DNA of 64,000 nt, taken from the NCBI GenBank assembly GCA_017307505.1, contig JAFKEE010000033.1, positions 108,197 to 172,196 of the forward strand, in the 5' to 3' direction. Made by a program: the position numbers and the translations under genes. Under the pieces are notes generated by a model that did no database searches, was not told the DNA's origin, and saw only the letters and a program-made list of their open reading frames with translations. Every line of letters begins with the position of its first letter. Position 1 is the stretch's first letter. The DNA comes from Acidobacteriota bacterium. Its GTDB lineage: Bacteria; Acidobacteriota; Terriglobia; Bryobacterales; Bryobacteraceae. Positions 53,918 through 63,637 of the stretch are shown here, in pieces.

Positions 53918-54020
53918 CCCCGGTCGTAGCACGCCCCGCCTCCAGCCTCCAAGCCGCCCCTCTTGTCAGCCGCTCTGTAAACAAACAACCCTGCGCGAAA
54001 CATCCGCCTTGCTTCGGCCG

Positions 54021-54026
54021 TATAAT
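54021..54026 (+). promoter_or_regulatory. -10 element TATAAT close to the PadR start
   Basis: A perfect TATAAT ends 10 nt before the PadR ATG at 54037. Transcription would start about 3-4 nt before or at the start codon, so the mRNA is probably leaderless or nearly so. No good -35 is visible. Confidence 0.5.
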
Positions 54027-54036
54027 CAGACAGTCT

Positions 54037-54363
54037 ATGGGAAAGAACGATCTGCTCCCCGGAACCCTGGACATGATGGTCCTCAAAACGCTCACCCGCG
54101 GGACCCTCCATGGCTACGCCATCGCGCAACTCCTCCGCCAGCTCTCAGAGGACATCCTGCAGGTGGAGGAAGGCTCCCTCTACCCCGCCCTCCAGCGCCT
54201 CGAGCTCAATGGCTGGATCGAAGGCGAATGGGGCCTGTCCACCAATAACCGCCGGGCCCGCTTCTACAAACTCACCCCCGAGGGCCGCAAAAAGCTCGCC
54301 CGGGAGACGGCCCGCTATTGCGAGATGTCAGGCGCCATCGCTCGAGTCATGGGGTTGGCCTGA
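54037..54363 (+). CDS. PadR-family transcriptional regulator (ADOP-linked)
   Basis: A 108-residue PadR winged-helix regulator of the short acidobacterial type: LLPGTLDMMVLKTLTRGTLHGYAIAQ, then VEEGSLYPALQRLELNGWIE, wing NNRRARFYKLTPEGRK, and a short C-terminal helix. Its TGA overlaps the ATG of the ADOP permease (TGATG). It probably represses its own operon. It is only distantly similar to the PadR at 7905, so the two modules are likely independent. Confidence 0.9.
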   Translation: MGKNDLLPGTLDMMVLKTLTRGTLHGYAIAQLLRQLSEDILQVEEGSLYPALQRLELNGWIEGEWGLSTNNRRARFYKLTPEGRKKLARETARYCEMSGAIARVMGLA

Positions 54364-57038
54364 TGCCGCGCCGCTGGCTCCGCCGCCTGCGTTACTGGCT
54401 CAACCGGCGGGAACACGCCAGGCTCCTGGGTGAAGAGATGGAGGCCCATCTGGAGACGCGGATTCAGGAACTCCAGCAGGAGGGCATGACCCAATCGGAC
54501 GCCCGCCGCACCGCCCATCGCGAGTTCGGCAATCCCACCCTTCTCCTGGAACAGTCCCGCGAAACCTGGATTGCACGCTGGCTCAACGATTTCGTCCAGG
54601 ACACCGTCTTCGCGCTCCGCACGCTTCGCAAACAGCCCGGCTTCACCGCCGCCGCCTCGCTCTCCGCGGCTCTCGGCATCGGAGCCTGTTCCATGATCTT
54701 TGGACTGGCCAACCACGCCCTGCTGCGCCCGTTGCCGGTCGAGGAACCAGGCCGTCTCATGAGCATCGCCGGACGGAATCTTCGCTCGGGCCGGGCCGGC
54801 GGCTCGCTGGCCTATCCCGACATCGAGCACCTCCGCCAGTCGAACTCCTTCCTGGCGATCACTGCTTTCTTTCCCTTTATGCCCGCCGCCATTGCCAGTG
54901 GCGGTGATCCACAACGCTATTGGGGCTCAGTCGTCACGGCCAACTACTTCGAGGTCGTCCGCCCCGCCTTCGCTGTGGGACGCGGCTTCGACCCCGCTCG
55001 CGACGATCGCCAGGGCGAAGCCCCCGTCGTCGTCCTCAGTCATCAACTCTGGCAGTCCCGCTTCGCAGCCGACCGTGCCATCGTGGGCAAGTCCATCCAA
55101 CTCAATGGCCGTCAGGTCACCGTCGCCGGCGTTACCGGACCAGGCTTCCGCGGCACCGAGTCCCTCTTCTACTCCGATTTCTACTTGCCGTTCTCCATGC
55201 TCGATAGCCTGGCCCAGGTGGGTATGGGCGGTGATCGCCTCCACAACCGCAACAGCCAGTGGCTACTCGCCGCCGGACGCCTGCGCGACGGAGTGGACCC
55301 GCGCACGGCCGCCGCCTCCATCGATACCCTGGGCCGCCAACTCGCGGTCTCCTACCCAGCCACCAACCGCGAACGCGCCTTTCAGGTGGAGCGCGCCGGA
55401 CAGGTCAACGCCGGCTTCCGCAAGGCCATCACGCTCTTCTTCCTGCTGCTTCTCACCGTCTCCGCCCTGATCCTCTGCACCGCCTGCGCCAACGTGGCCA
55501 ATCTCCTGCTCGCCCGCGCCTCGGCACGCCACCGCGAGATCGCCACCCGCCTCGCCATCGGAGCCGGACGCACGCGGCTCATCCGGCAACTTCTCACCGA
55601 GAGCCTTCTGCTTGGCCTGCTGGGTGGAGTCGGCGGCTATGCCATCGCTCACCTGGGCGTCACCGCGCTCGGCAGCACCCGCCTGCCCCTGGCCATGCCG
55701 GTCGACTTCTCTGTCGCCCTGGATTACCGCGTGCTGTTCTTCTGCATCGCGCTCTCCGCCCTCACCGGCATGATCTTCGGAGCCGTGCCCGCGCTGCGCG
55801 CCACCCGCCCCTGCCTCGTCGGCGCGCTCAAGGAGGACGAAGGACGCCTCGCCGCCGGCCGCCGCTTCGGTCTCCGCAACCTCCTGGTCGTCGCCCAGGT
55901 CACCATCTGCATGGTGCTGCTCATCGCTTCCGGACTCTTTCTCCGCAGCCTCAGCTCCGCGGGCAGAATCGACCCTGGGTTCACTCACCGCAACCTCCTG
56001 ATCGCGGCCTTCGATCCCAGCCTGAATCGCTATTCAACGGACGAAACGCGCAGACTGCTCGAGGCCATCCTGGAAAACATCCGTTCCCTGCCCGGCGTGG
56101 AATCCGCAGCCCTCAGCAACGGCATCCCGCTCAACCTGGAAGGCACTCAGAACTCTTTCGTCCCGGATGACAAACTCGCTGAGAAGGAAACGGCTGGCAT
56201 CCTGGCGCATATCTACGCAATCTCACCGGGCTTCTTCGAGACCCTCGGAATCCGGCTCATCGCGGGCCAGGACTTTGCGCCGGGAACTCCAGCCGAAGAC
56301 ATCGCCATCGTGAATCAGGCCCTCGCGGACAGAGCCTTTCCAAATCAGAACCCCGTTGGGCGCCACATTCTCTATCTCGGCCGCACCGTTCGCATCGCCG
56401 GACTCGTGGCAACCGCCAAGTCACGAACGATCGGCGAAGAACCCCGCCCCTGCCTCTATTTCCCTCTGGCCAAAGAACTGCGCGGCAACGATTCACTCTC
56501 CGGCATCAGCCTCGTCCTGCGCACCCGCGGCGAGCCCGCGTCCTTCACGCCTCAGGTGCGCCAGGTCTTTCGCAATATCGATCCGGCCCTCGCCGTCTTC
56601 GATGTCCGCACCATGCAGACCCAACTCGACCAGGCGCTTTTCCTGCCGCGCGCAGCCGCCCTCCTCTTCGGCTTCGCCGGGTTTATGGGCCTGCTCATCT
56701 CCACCATAGGCATCTACGGGGTTATCAGTTTCGGCGTGGCCCGCCGCACCAGGGAGATCGGGATCCGCATGGCCCTCGGAGCCCGCCGGGGTCAGGTGCT
56801 CGGAATGGTAGTCCGGCAGGGACTCCTGCTCACAATTACGGGCGCGGCAATCGGCCTCGCCCTGGCGCTCTCGCTCAGCCGTGTGGCCGCCAGCCTCCTC
56901 TACGGCATCAGCCCCACCGACGCCCCGACCTTCCTCCTGGTCCCCGCCCTTCTATTGGGCATCGCGCTGCTGGCCTGTCTGATCCCGGCCCGCCGCGCCG
57001 CGGCCCTGGATCCGCTCCGGGCCCTGCGCTACGAGTGA
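54363..57038 (+). CDS. MacB-like ABC permease, ADOP type
   Basis: An 891-residue ADOP permease. The cytoplasmic N-terminus has the family HLETRIQELQQEGMTQSDAR segment, then DTVFALRTLRKQPGFT and TM1. A MacB periplasmic domain, three FtsX helices (LLLTVSALILCTACANVANL) and a second repeat ending VPALL...IPARRAAALDPLRALRYE complete it. No ATPase partner is encoded nearby. Start at ATG 54363 overlaps the PadR stop. The module resembles that at 7905-10867 in layout but differs in its N-terminal region. Confidence 0.9.
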   Translation: MPRRWLRRLRYWLNRREHARLLGEEMEAHLETRIQELQQEGMTQSDARRTAHREFGNPTLLLEQSRETWIARWLNDFVQDTVFALRTLRKQPGFTAAASLSAALGIGACSMIFGLANHALLRPLPVEEPGRLMSIAGRNLRSGRAGGSLAYPDIEHLRQSNSFLAITAFFPFMPAAIASGGDPQRYWGSVVTANYFEVVRPAFAVGRGFDPARDDRQGEAPVVVLSHQLWQSRFAADRAIVGKSIQLNGRQVTVAGVTGPGFRGTESLFYSDFYLPFSMLDSLAQVGMGGDRLHNRNSQWLLAAGRLRDGVDPRTAAASIDTLGRQLAVSYPATNRERAFQVERAGQVNAGFRKAITLFFLLLLTVSALILCTACANVANLLLARASARHREIATRLAIGAGRTRLIRQLLTESLLLGLLGGVGGYAIAHLGVTALGSTRLPLAMPVDFSVALDYRVLFFCIALSALTGMIFGAVPALRATRPCLVGALKEDEGRLAAGRRFGLRNLLVVAQVTICMVLLIASGLFLRSLSSAGRIDPGFTHRNLLIAAFDPSLNRYSTDETRRLLEAILENIRSLPGVESAALSNGIPLNLEGTQNSFVPDDKLAEKETAGILAHIYAISPGFFETLGIRLIAGQDFAPGTPAEDIAIVNQALADRAFPNQNPVGRHILYLGRTVRIAGLVATAKSRTIGEEPRPCLYFPLAKELRGNDSLSGISLVLRTRGEPASFTPQVRQVFRNIDPALAVFDVRTMQTQLDQALFLPRAAALLFGFAGFMGLLISTIGIYGVISFGVARRTREIGIRMALGARRGQVLGMVVRQGLLLTITGAAIGLALALSLSRVAASLLYGISPTDAPTFLLVPALLLGIALLACLIPARRAAALDPLRALRYE

Positions 57039-57098
57039 CACGTCCTGAGGGATTGCCCAACGTGCCACCTCCTCAGCCCCAAGGCCTACGTCCGTCAG

Positions 57099-57695
57099 CT
57101 ATTGCAACTCCACATAAGGCCGCAGGATCTCTGTCACCTCACCCACACTCACGGCCGCGGCCGCCCGCTCCGAAGCGAACCGCAGATTGAACCGGGATCC
57201 ATGCTGAGCCCGCTGCTCTCGTTCCAGTTGCTCCCGCAGCGGACGGACTCTCCTCCTCCGCACCCGGTCGTACTCACTCTCCAGCCGCCGCCGGCGCTCT
57301 TTGTCCCGGGTTCCGATCATGCTCGAGCGGATCCTGCGTTCCTCTTCGCTGGTGCCCCAATGCACCGAGTCATAGCCCGGCAGCCCCAGCAACTGTTTGT
57401 TCGTAAACCCTCCGCCATCCAGTTGAAACTCGATGTGGTCTCCCTTCACCTTCACCAGGGTCACCGAAGCCGCCTGGCCCCGGCGCAGGGCGATCCCGTA
57501 CTTCGCCAACCGCGCCTCCCGCTCGTCCGGACGCCCGGCCGGCGTCTCGCCCGCGTACACATCCACACCGGAGTCGTCACCAGGCATATCGACCAGCAGA
57601 GTCACCCGTCGGCCCTGGAAGTGCTGCTCCAGCACAGCCGGTGGCTGCCCGCTGACCGTCGCGGCCAGACAGAAAATTAGCAGTCCTCGTACCAT
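57099..57695 (-). CDS. Secreted hypothetical protein with Arg-rich helix
   Basis: A 198-residue exported protein of unknown function. Signal peptide (LLIFCLAATVSGQ), a beta-rich N-terminal half (VTLLVDMPGDDSGVDVY; IALRRGQAASVTLVKVKGDH; EFQLDGGGFTNKQLLGLPGY), and a highly charged helix (about 120-165, RDKERRRRLESEYDRVRRRR) followed by a last strand pair. ATG 57695 has GGAGGGG 7 nt upstream. The longer open frame above it is antisense to the globin gene. It is divergent from the globin-ankyrin gene. Confidence 0.7.
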   Translation of the reverse strand: MVRGLLIFCLAATVSGQPPAVLEQHFQGRRVTLLVDMPGDDSGVDVYAGETPAGRPDEREARLAKYGIALRRGQAASVTLVKVKGDHIEFQLDGGGFTNKQLLGLPGYDSVHWGTSEEERRIRSSMIGTRDKERRRRLESEYDRVRRRRVRPLREQLEREQRAQHGSRFNLRFASERAAAAVSVGEVTEILRPYVELQ

Positions 57696-57791
57696 GAAGG
57701 CCCCTCCACCACCTCGCACGAAACTCTTTCGAGTATCCCGCAAGGCCAGCCCGCCGGAGGCCCTGCGCCGCGCTGCGCACAATCGCGGACA

Positions 57792-58967
57792 ATGTCTGGT
57801 ATGCCGAAAGCACGTCCGCCTGGGAATCCCGCTGGCGATCCGCCCTGCCTCCACCACGCAGTCGGCGGCACCGGCTCCTGGCGGCGCCTCTCCGAAGCCT
57901 TCTACGGCCGCGTCGCTCACGATCCCCGCATCCGTCACCTCTTCCCCGGCAAGACCTTCCACTGCGCAATCGAGGAGCTCACCGCCTTCCTCGTCCAGCT
58001 CTTCGGCGGACCCTCCAGCGACACCCAGCGCCGCTGGTGGCTCAGTCTCCGCGAATCGCACCAGCGCTTCCAGATCGGGCCGGCGGAGCGCACCGCCTGG
58101 CTGGAGAACATGCGCCTCACCCTCGACGGCTCCTCGCTCGAACCACACCACCGCGCCGCGCTCCTCCTGTTCTTCGAGACATCCTCGGCCTATGTCGCGA
58201 ACACCGGCGCCGCAGCGTCCCTTGCGGCCATGACTCCGGAAATCGCCCGCCGCTGGCAAAGCCAGTGCATCCTGGACGAACTCGTCGCTGCCCTGCGCGC
58301 CGGCCAGATCGACGCGGCTCTTACCCTCGCCGAGAGCGAAGTCCTGCGCGAACGCTTCCACACCGATCGCTCCGGACTGGCCGCCCTGCTCGGCCTCATG
58401 CTCGGCGTGGACCACCCCGCCATCCAGAACTACCTCCATACCCGGCTAAGCACCGATCCCAGCCTCGTGAACGAGCGTTTCGCCGGCCGCACCCTCCTCC
58501 ATCAGGCCGCCGCCCTGGGCAACCAGCCCGCCCTGCAACTGCTCCTCCGTCTCGGCGCGGACCCCAATGAAAAGGACGCCGGCGATCACACCCCGCTCTA
58601 TTCCGTCGCCAACGAGTACCAGGGCCTGAACGGCGGCGCCGTGGTTCGAATCCTGGTCCAGGCGGGAGCAGTGGTCGACGCAAATGGCGGAGCAAAGCGC
58701 TGCACGCCCCTCCACATGGCCGCCCGCCGCGGCAGTGTGGAGATCGCCGAAGCCCTGCTGGCTTGCGGAGCCGCGATCGAAGCCCGCGACAGTCTGGGTG
58801 AGACACCCCTGCGCCGCGCGGTGAACTGCGACAAATTGCAGGTCGCGGCCCTCCTGCTCAGCCGGTCCGCCAACCCTCACTCGCTCGGCAGCAAACGCCT
58901 CACCCCGCTCCAGGCGGCAAGGTCCGCGGCAATGAAGGAGCTCTTCCAGGCACGCAAACGCTCCTAG
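57792..58967 (+). CDS. Group II truncated globin fused to ankyrin repeats
   Basis: A 391-residue fusion. Residues 24-115 are a 2/2 haemoglobin of group II: VGG...FYGRVAHDPRIRHLFPG with B10 Tyr38, the proximal His90 in SLRESHQRFQIGP and Trp G8 at 103. A helical linker (about 145-225) leads to four or five ankyrin repeats from 231 to the end (GRTLLHQAAALGNQPALQLL; CTPLHMAARRGSVEIAEALL; GETPLRRAVNCDKLQVAALL). Group II globins bind oxygen or NO, and the ankyrins suggest a protein partner, so a haem-based sensor or scaffold is a fair guess. No signal peptide, so it is cytoplasmic. ATG 57801 is an alternative start. It ends 3 nt from the convergent receptor gene. Confidence 0.85.
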   Translation: MSGMPKARPPGNPAGDPPCLHHAVGGTGSWRRLSEAFYGRVAHDPRIRHLFPGKTFHCAIEELTAFLVQLFGGPSSDTQRRWWLSLRESHQRFQIGPAERTAWLENMRLTLDGSSLEPHHRAALLLFFETSSAYVANTGAAASLAAMTPEIARRWQSQCILDELVAALRAGQIDAALTLAESEVLRERFHTDRSGLAALLGLMLGVDHPAIQNYLHTRLSTDPSLVNERFAGRTLLHQAAALGNQPALQLLLRLGADPNEKDAGDHTPLYSVANEYQGLNGGAVVRILVQAGAVVDANGGAKRCTPLHMAARRGSVEIAEALLACGAAIEARDSLGETPLRRAVNCDKLQVAALLLSRSANPHSLGSKRLTPLQAARSAAMKELFQARKRS

Positions 58968-58970
58968 CCC

Positions 58971-61718
58971 TCAGAACCGCAGCCGCAAGCCCGCCCAGGC
59001 CCCGCGCGGCGCGCCCGGAGCATAGAACGTCGACTGCTGCACCGGATACTCTCCGTTCGAAGCGGCCGGGAAGGGCCGGGCCACAAACTGCCCCTGCGCG
59101 GTGATGCCCGTCGGACCAAGCTGCGCCCCGCTGTAATACCGCCTGTCCAACAGATTGTTGATCTGCGCGAACAACTCCACGCGCCGGTGCAGGTTATACC
59201 GTGCCCCCAGGTTCACCACACCATACCCGGGAGACCGGCCCGAGCCCAGGTAGTAAGTCCCGTCCGGTTGATGCTCATTGTTCTCATTGCCCCGCGCCCA
59301 GGAACCTGAGACCCCGATCACACTCAGGTCCACCACCAGCTTCGACGTCACCTGAACGTCGGCATAGGCCTTTACCAGGTGGCTCGGGATCAGCGGGATG
59401 TGGCTGCCCGGCTGGATCTCAATCGTGCCTTCCAGTCCGGGCGACACCGTCTGCGCCAGGTCGTTGCTGCTGTTCCCGCTGCCATTCACTGTCTCGCTGC
59501 TCTCAAACGTCGCGCGCAGAAACGTGTAGGCGCCTCCATAGGTCACTCTTCCGGCACGCGCACTCAAATCCAGCTCCAGGCCCTGCCGCAGGGTCCTCTC
59601 GAAGTTTTTGAAATAGCCGAAGCCTGTCTGCGGCGAAGCCACAAACAGAATGTCATCGTGATTCGCGGCCCGGAACCAGCCCGCGCTCCAGCGCAGTCCG
59701 TGCTCTCCATGCCCCCGAACCCCCGCCTCCCATGTCTTCGTCACCACCTGCTTCAGAGGAGGATCCCCGGCCATCGCATTCGGCAGCTTGCACGGAGTCT
59801 CCGGATCCGCGCAGCCCAGCTCAATCGACGTCGGAGCCCGGCTCCCTTCCGTGTAGCCGCCGTAAAGGTTCACCGCCCCACCCACGCCATACGTCGCGCC
59901 GAGGGCCGGATTGAATCGCCGGAATTCGTGCCAGCCCGTCAGCGATCCATGCCCCGCCTCCGGCCGGATTCCATCCACGTTGTCGATCGTCGTCCGATGG
60001 AATCGCCCCGAGGCTGTCACATTCAGGCGGCCCGCCGTCAGCGTGTTCGAGGCATACACGCTCGCACCATGCGTGCGTCCCCTCAGGTTCACCCGGACAT
60101 CGAAAGGCTCGCCATCCACCTCCCCGCCGGTCACTCCATCCCCAAACGCCCCGGTCCCCACCACGCTCCGGTCCGGTGCCAGATACCCCAGCTCGGTCGA
60201 CTGCTCAAAATTCACACGGCTCCCGTCATACGCCGCGCCCGCGGTCAACTGGTTGCGTTTCCGGCCAATCCGCCCAAGCCAGCTCACCTGCCCTGAAAGG
60301 CCATAATTCCGCTGCTGCGACGCGCTCCGGTTGATCAGGCCGTTGCACTTCTCCGCCGGCTCATCCCCCAGCAGGACATTCCCGATGCATCGCCAGAACG
60401 GGAACGGAGTGTTCGCGGCCGTAGCGCCCGAAGCCGGGAACCCCGTGTAGCCCGCCGCCGTCAAAGCCGCCCGCTCCGCCGCGCTGGGCTGGTACATCGA
60501 CTGGTCCAGCGAATTCTCATTGATGTCGCCGTTCAACGTCCGCGTCCGGATGTGCCGGAAATAGGAATTGCCCGAGAAACTCAGCGCGTTCGAAAAACTG
60601 TGCCGCAGCTGCAGGTTCACAAAGGGGGACCGGTTCGCGGTCTGGTCCGGCAGCGTATACACGCTGCGATAGTCACGCTCCAGCAGCCGCACCTCCTGCA
60701 GCCCGTTCCCGTTCAACGAATTGTTCGCGTAGGCCAGCGTCAGGCCAATCGACGTCCGCTCGCGCTGCCGCCCGGCCTTTCCCAGGAACTGCCGCACGTT
60801 CGAGGGCGACGATGCGCGCCAGCCGTCTTCGAAGAACAGGCTGCTTGCCGCATACCAATGGAACCCTTTTGCCGTCGATCCGCCATGCTCCAACTCCGCC
60901 ATCTTCCGCCCGAAACTGCCCCCGCTCAACTGCACCGAGGTGCCCGGATGACTGATGCCATCCTTCGTCCGCAACGACAAGGCCCCACCCAGCGTGTTCA
61001 ACCCGAACAGTGGATCGGAACCAGCGATCATCGCCATTTCGGCCACGGCCACGCGCGGAATCAGATCCCAACTCACAACATCCCCGAACGGCTGGTTCAA
61101 CCGGACCCCGTCCATGTACACCGACACACCCTGCGGGGTGCCCAGCAGCGGGGATGCCGTATAACCACGGAAATTCACATCCGGCTGCAGAGGATTCCCC
61201 TGAATCTCATTCACAAAGACATTCGCCAGCCGGCGGTTCAGAAAATCGGCCACATCCAGGGCGCCGCTCGATTCGATATCACGGTCCGTGGCCGCCTTCA
61301 CGGGAGCCGGAATTTCGTCCAGCAACCGGTCCAACCCGGCCAGGGGGGTCGCACTCACCACCGACACCGCATAGGACGAGGCACCAACCTCCAGGCTGAC
61401 CACACGCTTCACCGGAACATTCGCAGCAATCTCCAGCGTCTCCGTATACGGGGCGAAGCCCGCTTTCGCAAGCCGCAGCCGGTAGGAGCCAGGAGGCAGT
61501 CCCGCCACCGTGCCCAGCCCGCGCCGGTCGCACTGAAAACTCCGCCGGAATCCCGAGTGCAGACCCTCCAGCCACCCGTGCGCCTCCACCGCTGCGCCCG
61601 ACGAGTCTTTCACTTCCACCTGAATCACGCCGGCCGGAGCTTGCCCCACCAGGGCCACCAGGGAGAACAGTAGCGGGAGAACAACCAGGCGCACCAGACG
61701 CCGCCAGAACAGAGCCAT
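58971..61718 (-). CDS. TonB-dependent outer-membrane receptor
   Basis: A 915-residue receptor: signal peptide ([20 protein letters not shown]), CarboxypepD_reg domain ([40 protein letters not shown]), plug ([55 protein letters not shown]), and a beta-barrel ending in [10 protein letters not shown]. The last strand is the typical C-terminal aromatic. A paired Cys loop ([12 protein letters not shown]) is extracellular. Start placed at 61718 directly before the signal peptide, with 9 codons further upstream also open. It is divergent from an ECF sigma factor, which could regulate it, though no FecR-type anti-sigma is present. Confidence 0.9.
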   Translation of the reverse strand: MALFWRRLVRLVVLPLLFSLVALVGQAPAGVIQVEVKDSSGAAVEAHGWLEGLHSGFRRSFQCDRRGLGTVAGLPPGSYRLRLAKAGFAPYTETLEIAANVPVKRVVSLEVGASSYAVSVVSATPLAGLDRLLDEIPAPVKAATDRDIESSGALDVADFLNRRLANVFVNEIQGNPLQPDVNFRGYTASPLLGTPQGVSVYMDGVRLNQPFGDVVSWDLIPRVAVAEMAMIAGSDPLFGLNTLGGALSLRTKDGISHPGTSVQLSGGSFGRKMAELEHGGSTAKGFHWYAASSLFFEDGWRASSPSNVRQFLGKAGRQRERTSIGLTLAYANNSLNGNGLQEVRLLERDYRSVYTLPDQTANRSPFVNLQLRHSFSNALSFSGNSYFRHIRTRTLNGDINENSLDQSMYQPSAAERAALTAAGYTGFPASGATAANTPFPFWRCIGNVLLGDEPAEKCNGLINRSASQQRNYGLSGQVSWLGRIGRKRNQLTAGAAYDGSRVNFEQSTELGYLAPDRSVVGTGAFGDGVTGGEVDGEPFDVRVNLRGRTHGASVYASNTLTAGRLNVTASGRFHRTTIDNVDGIRPEAGHGSLTGWHEFRRFNPALGATYGVGGAVNLYGGYTEGSRAPTSIELGCADPETPCKLPNAMAGDPPLKQVVTKTWEAGVRGHGEHGLRWSAGWFRAANHDDILFVASPQTGFGYFKNFERTLRQGLELDLSARAGRVTYGGAYTFLRATFESSETVNGSGNSSNDLAQTVSPGLEGTIEIQPGSHIPLIPSHLVKAYADVQVTSKLVVDLSVIGVSGSWARGNENNEHQPDGTYYLGSGRSPGYGVVNLGARYNLHRRVELFAQINNLLDRRYYSGAQLGPTGITAQGQFVARPFPAASNGEYPVQQSTFYAPGAPRGAWAGLRLRF

Positions 61719-61845
61719 ATGAGGGATATCCTCACCAGCCTCCATCTGTTCAGACTATTTTCACCGCCCGCCCACCGCGGCCCACACAGGTCCTCCCCGT
61801 CTCCTCCCTGCTACAATCAACGCCAACCCACCGGGCGCAAAAACC

Positions 61846-62397
61846 ATGTCAGATTTCTCCTGGACCCAGCTCGCCCGCATCGCCACGACCCGGGAAAAGG
61901 AAACGCCAAACCCCACCCACGAGGAAGTCGTCCGCTTCTTCACGGAACTCAGAACGCCCATCCTGCGCTATCTGTACACCCTGGGACTCCCGCTCAGCGA
62001 AGGCGAGGACGTCGCCCAGGAAACCTTTCTCGCCCTCTACCGCCATCTTCTCGACGGCAAGCCCCGCGACAACCTCCACGGCTGGGTCTTCCGCGTAGCC
62101 CGCAATCTCGCTCTCAAGCGCCTCCAGCGCGCCGCGGCCACCGGCGGTGAACCCGATCTCCCCTCGATCACCGACCCCTCAGCCAACCCGGAACAGCAGG
62201 CCGTCCGGAATCAGCAGCACCGCGCCATCCAGGCCGTAATCGCGGCCCTCCCCGATACCGACCGCCAGTGCCTCTACCTCCGGGCCGAAGGACTCCGCTA
62301 TCGCGACATCGCCCAGGCGCTCGATATCTCACTGGGCTCCGTAGCCCAGGCCCTCTGCCGCGCCCTCGATAAACTCGCCCGGGCGGCCCAAAGGTAG
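61846..62397 (+). CDS. ECF RNA polymerase sigma factor
   Basis: A 183-residue ECF sigma factor. Region 2 includes PILRYLYTLGLPLSEGEDVA and QETFLALYRHLLDG; region 4 includes VIAALPDTDRQCLYLRAEGL and RYRDIAQALDISLGSVAQAL. It is followed by a possible small ORF and then by an anti-sigma factor with a zinc motif. It is divergent from the receptor gene across 127 bp. Confidence 0.9.
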   Translation: MSDFSWTQLARIATTREKETPNPTHEEVVRFFTELRTPILRYLYTLGLPLSEGEDVAQETFLALYRHLLDGKPRDNLHGWVFRVARNLALKRLQRAAATGGEPDLPSITDPSANPEQQAVRNQQHRAIQAVIAALPDTDRQCLYLRAEGLRYRDIAQALDISLGSVAQALCRALDKLARAAQR

Positions 62398-62403
62398 CAC
62401 CCC

Positions 62404-62520
62404 ATGACCCCTCTGAAAAAAACCTTGAACACAATGGGGCATGCCGGAATATCGCAGCAGGAGCAGCACCGCAACGGCCCTGAGCCACCCCGCCGGCCCG
62501 TCGGTCAAGCCGCCATATGA
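62404..62520 (+). CDS. Possible 38-residue small ORF between sigma and anti-sigma genes
   Basis: An ATG at 62404 opens a 38-codon frame (starts MTPLKKTLNTMGHAG, ends VGQAAI) whose TGA overlaps the anti-sigma ATG as ATGA, the same coupling used elsewhere in this window. A weak AAAGG lies 12 nt before it. Its product is short, basic and Pro-rich at the end, with no known family. It may only serve to couple translation of the anti-sigma gene, or it may be chance. Confidence 0.35.
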   Translation: MTPLKKTLNTMGHAGISQQEQHRNGPEPPRRPVGQAAI

Positions 62521-63350
62521 AGCCGGAAACGCATATCTCTGAAGATGAACTCGTCCTGGCCCTGGACGGCGAACTGGAAGAGCCGCGTGCCGCCGCCGTG
62601 TACCGCCACCTGCTCCACTGCTGGGAGTGCCGGGCCCGCCGCACGCGCCTGGAGCAATCCATCGCCGGCTTCATGGAGTTCCATCGCGAATCACAGCCTC
62701 TCCAGATCCCGCCGGTGGAAGGACCCGCGGCGAAACTCCGGGCCGCTCTCCGCCACGCAGACAGCCAAGCCCAAGCGGCGCCGCAGTCGACCCAAGGTTG
62801 GCGTTGGGCCTGGACACAACCCACCCCCTCCCTGGTCGCCGGCCTCCTCGCGCTCCTGGTCACTCCGCTGGCGCTGATCCTCTGGCTGAGTTCCACGAAA
62901 GTGGAGGCGGCCGGCCCATTACCGGACGGCCGGCTCACGCCCGGAGCGGCCCGCCCGCTCACAAAGCAACAGGTCTGCATCGCCCCCAGCGAGGACGAAG
63001 GCCGCCTCGTCCCGGCACAACTCGCCCAACGCGTCTTCGAGGAATACCGTATCGCGAACCCGCGGCCGCGTGCCTATGAAGTGGACTACCTGATCAGCCC
63101 GTCGCTGGGCGGCTCCAGCGAACTCAGCAATCTCTGGCCGGTCCCCTATGACCGCGGCATCTGGACCTCAAAGGTCAAGGACGCACTGGAGGAGCACCTC
63201 CGCACGCTCGTCTGCCAAGGCGACCTGGACCTCCCCACCGCCCAGCGCGAGATCTCGACAAACTGGATTGCGGCCTACCAGAAGTACTTCCGCACCCAAA
63301 AACCCCTGGCCGCCCATGCCCATTTCGTCAAGGACAGCCCCTGGGAATAA
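62517..63350 (+). CDS. Anti-sigma factor with zf-HC2 and degenerate HNH-like periplasmic domain
   Basis: A 277-residue protein: zinc anti-sigma motif H31-L-L-H-C35-W-E-C38, a cytoplasmic linker, one transmembrane helix (about 105-126, VAGLLALLVTPLALILWLSS) and a periplasmic domain. The latter has VDYLISPSLGG, SNLWPVPY, KDALEEHLRTLVCQGDLDL and AQREISTNWIAAYQKYF, the order found in small HNH-type nuclease domains that carry DHLIPLELGG and NLWPEP. Here the catalytic His is Tyr (Y191), so enzymatic activity is unlikely. It should restrain the upstream ECF sigma factor. The periplasmic domain is probably a ligand or nucleic-acid sensor. This nuclease-fold assignment is from memory of the motif. 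Confidence 0.75.
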   Translation: MKPETHISEDELVLALDGELEEPRAAAVYRHLLHCWECRARRTRLEQSIAGFMEFHRESQPLQIPPVEGPAAKLRAALRHADSQAQAAPQSTQGWRWAWTQPTPSLVAGLLALLVTPLALILWLSSTKVEAAGPLPDGRLTPGAARPLTKQQVCIAPSEDEGRLVPAQLAQRVFEEYRIANPRPRAYEVDYLISPSLGGSSELSNLWPVPYDRGIWTSKVKDALEEHLRTLVCQGDLDLPTAQREISTNWIAAYQKYFRTQKPLAAHAHFVKDSPWE

Positions 63351-63360
63351 GCCAAGCCCA

Positions 63361-63558
63361 ACAGCGCCACCCACGAAGTCAGCCGCCAATGTGGGTAGGA
63401 TTCATCCTGCGCGGGACGTCAGTCCTGCCGCCCCAAACCAACCGCCAACCTCCACATCGACAGCGCCACTCATGAAGCCAGCCGCCAATGTGGGGTGGGA
63501 TTCCTCCTGCGCGGGACTCCAGTCCTGCCGCCCCAAACCAACCGCCAACCTCCACATC
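63361..63558. repeat. 99-bp tandem direct repeat, two copies
   Basis: Copies at 63361-63459 and 63460-63558 begin ACAGCGCCAC and end CTCCACATC. Each contains CCTGCGCGGGAC and AGTCCTGCCGCCCCAAACC. They differ at about ten positions. They are non-coding by composition despite open frames on both strands, which the repeat structure creates. Confidence 0.8.
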
Positions 63559-63637
63559 AGCGCGAGAACTGAAACCAATCAGTACACCGCAGCGCCGGTC
63601 CCCAACACCCGAAGCTACTTCCCCCAGCATTCCCCGC

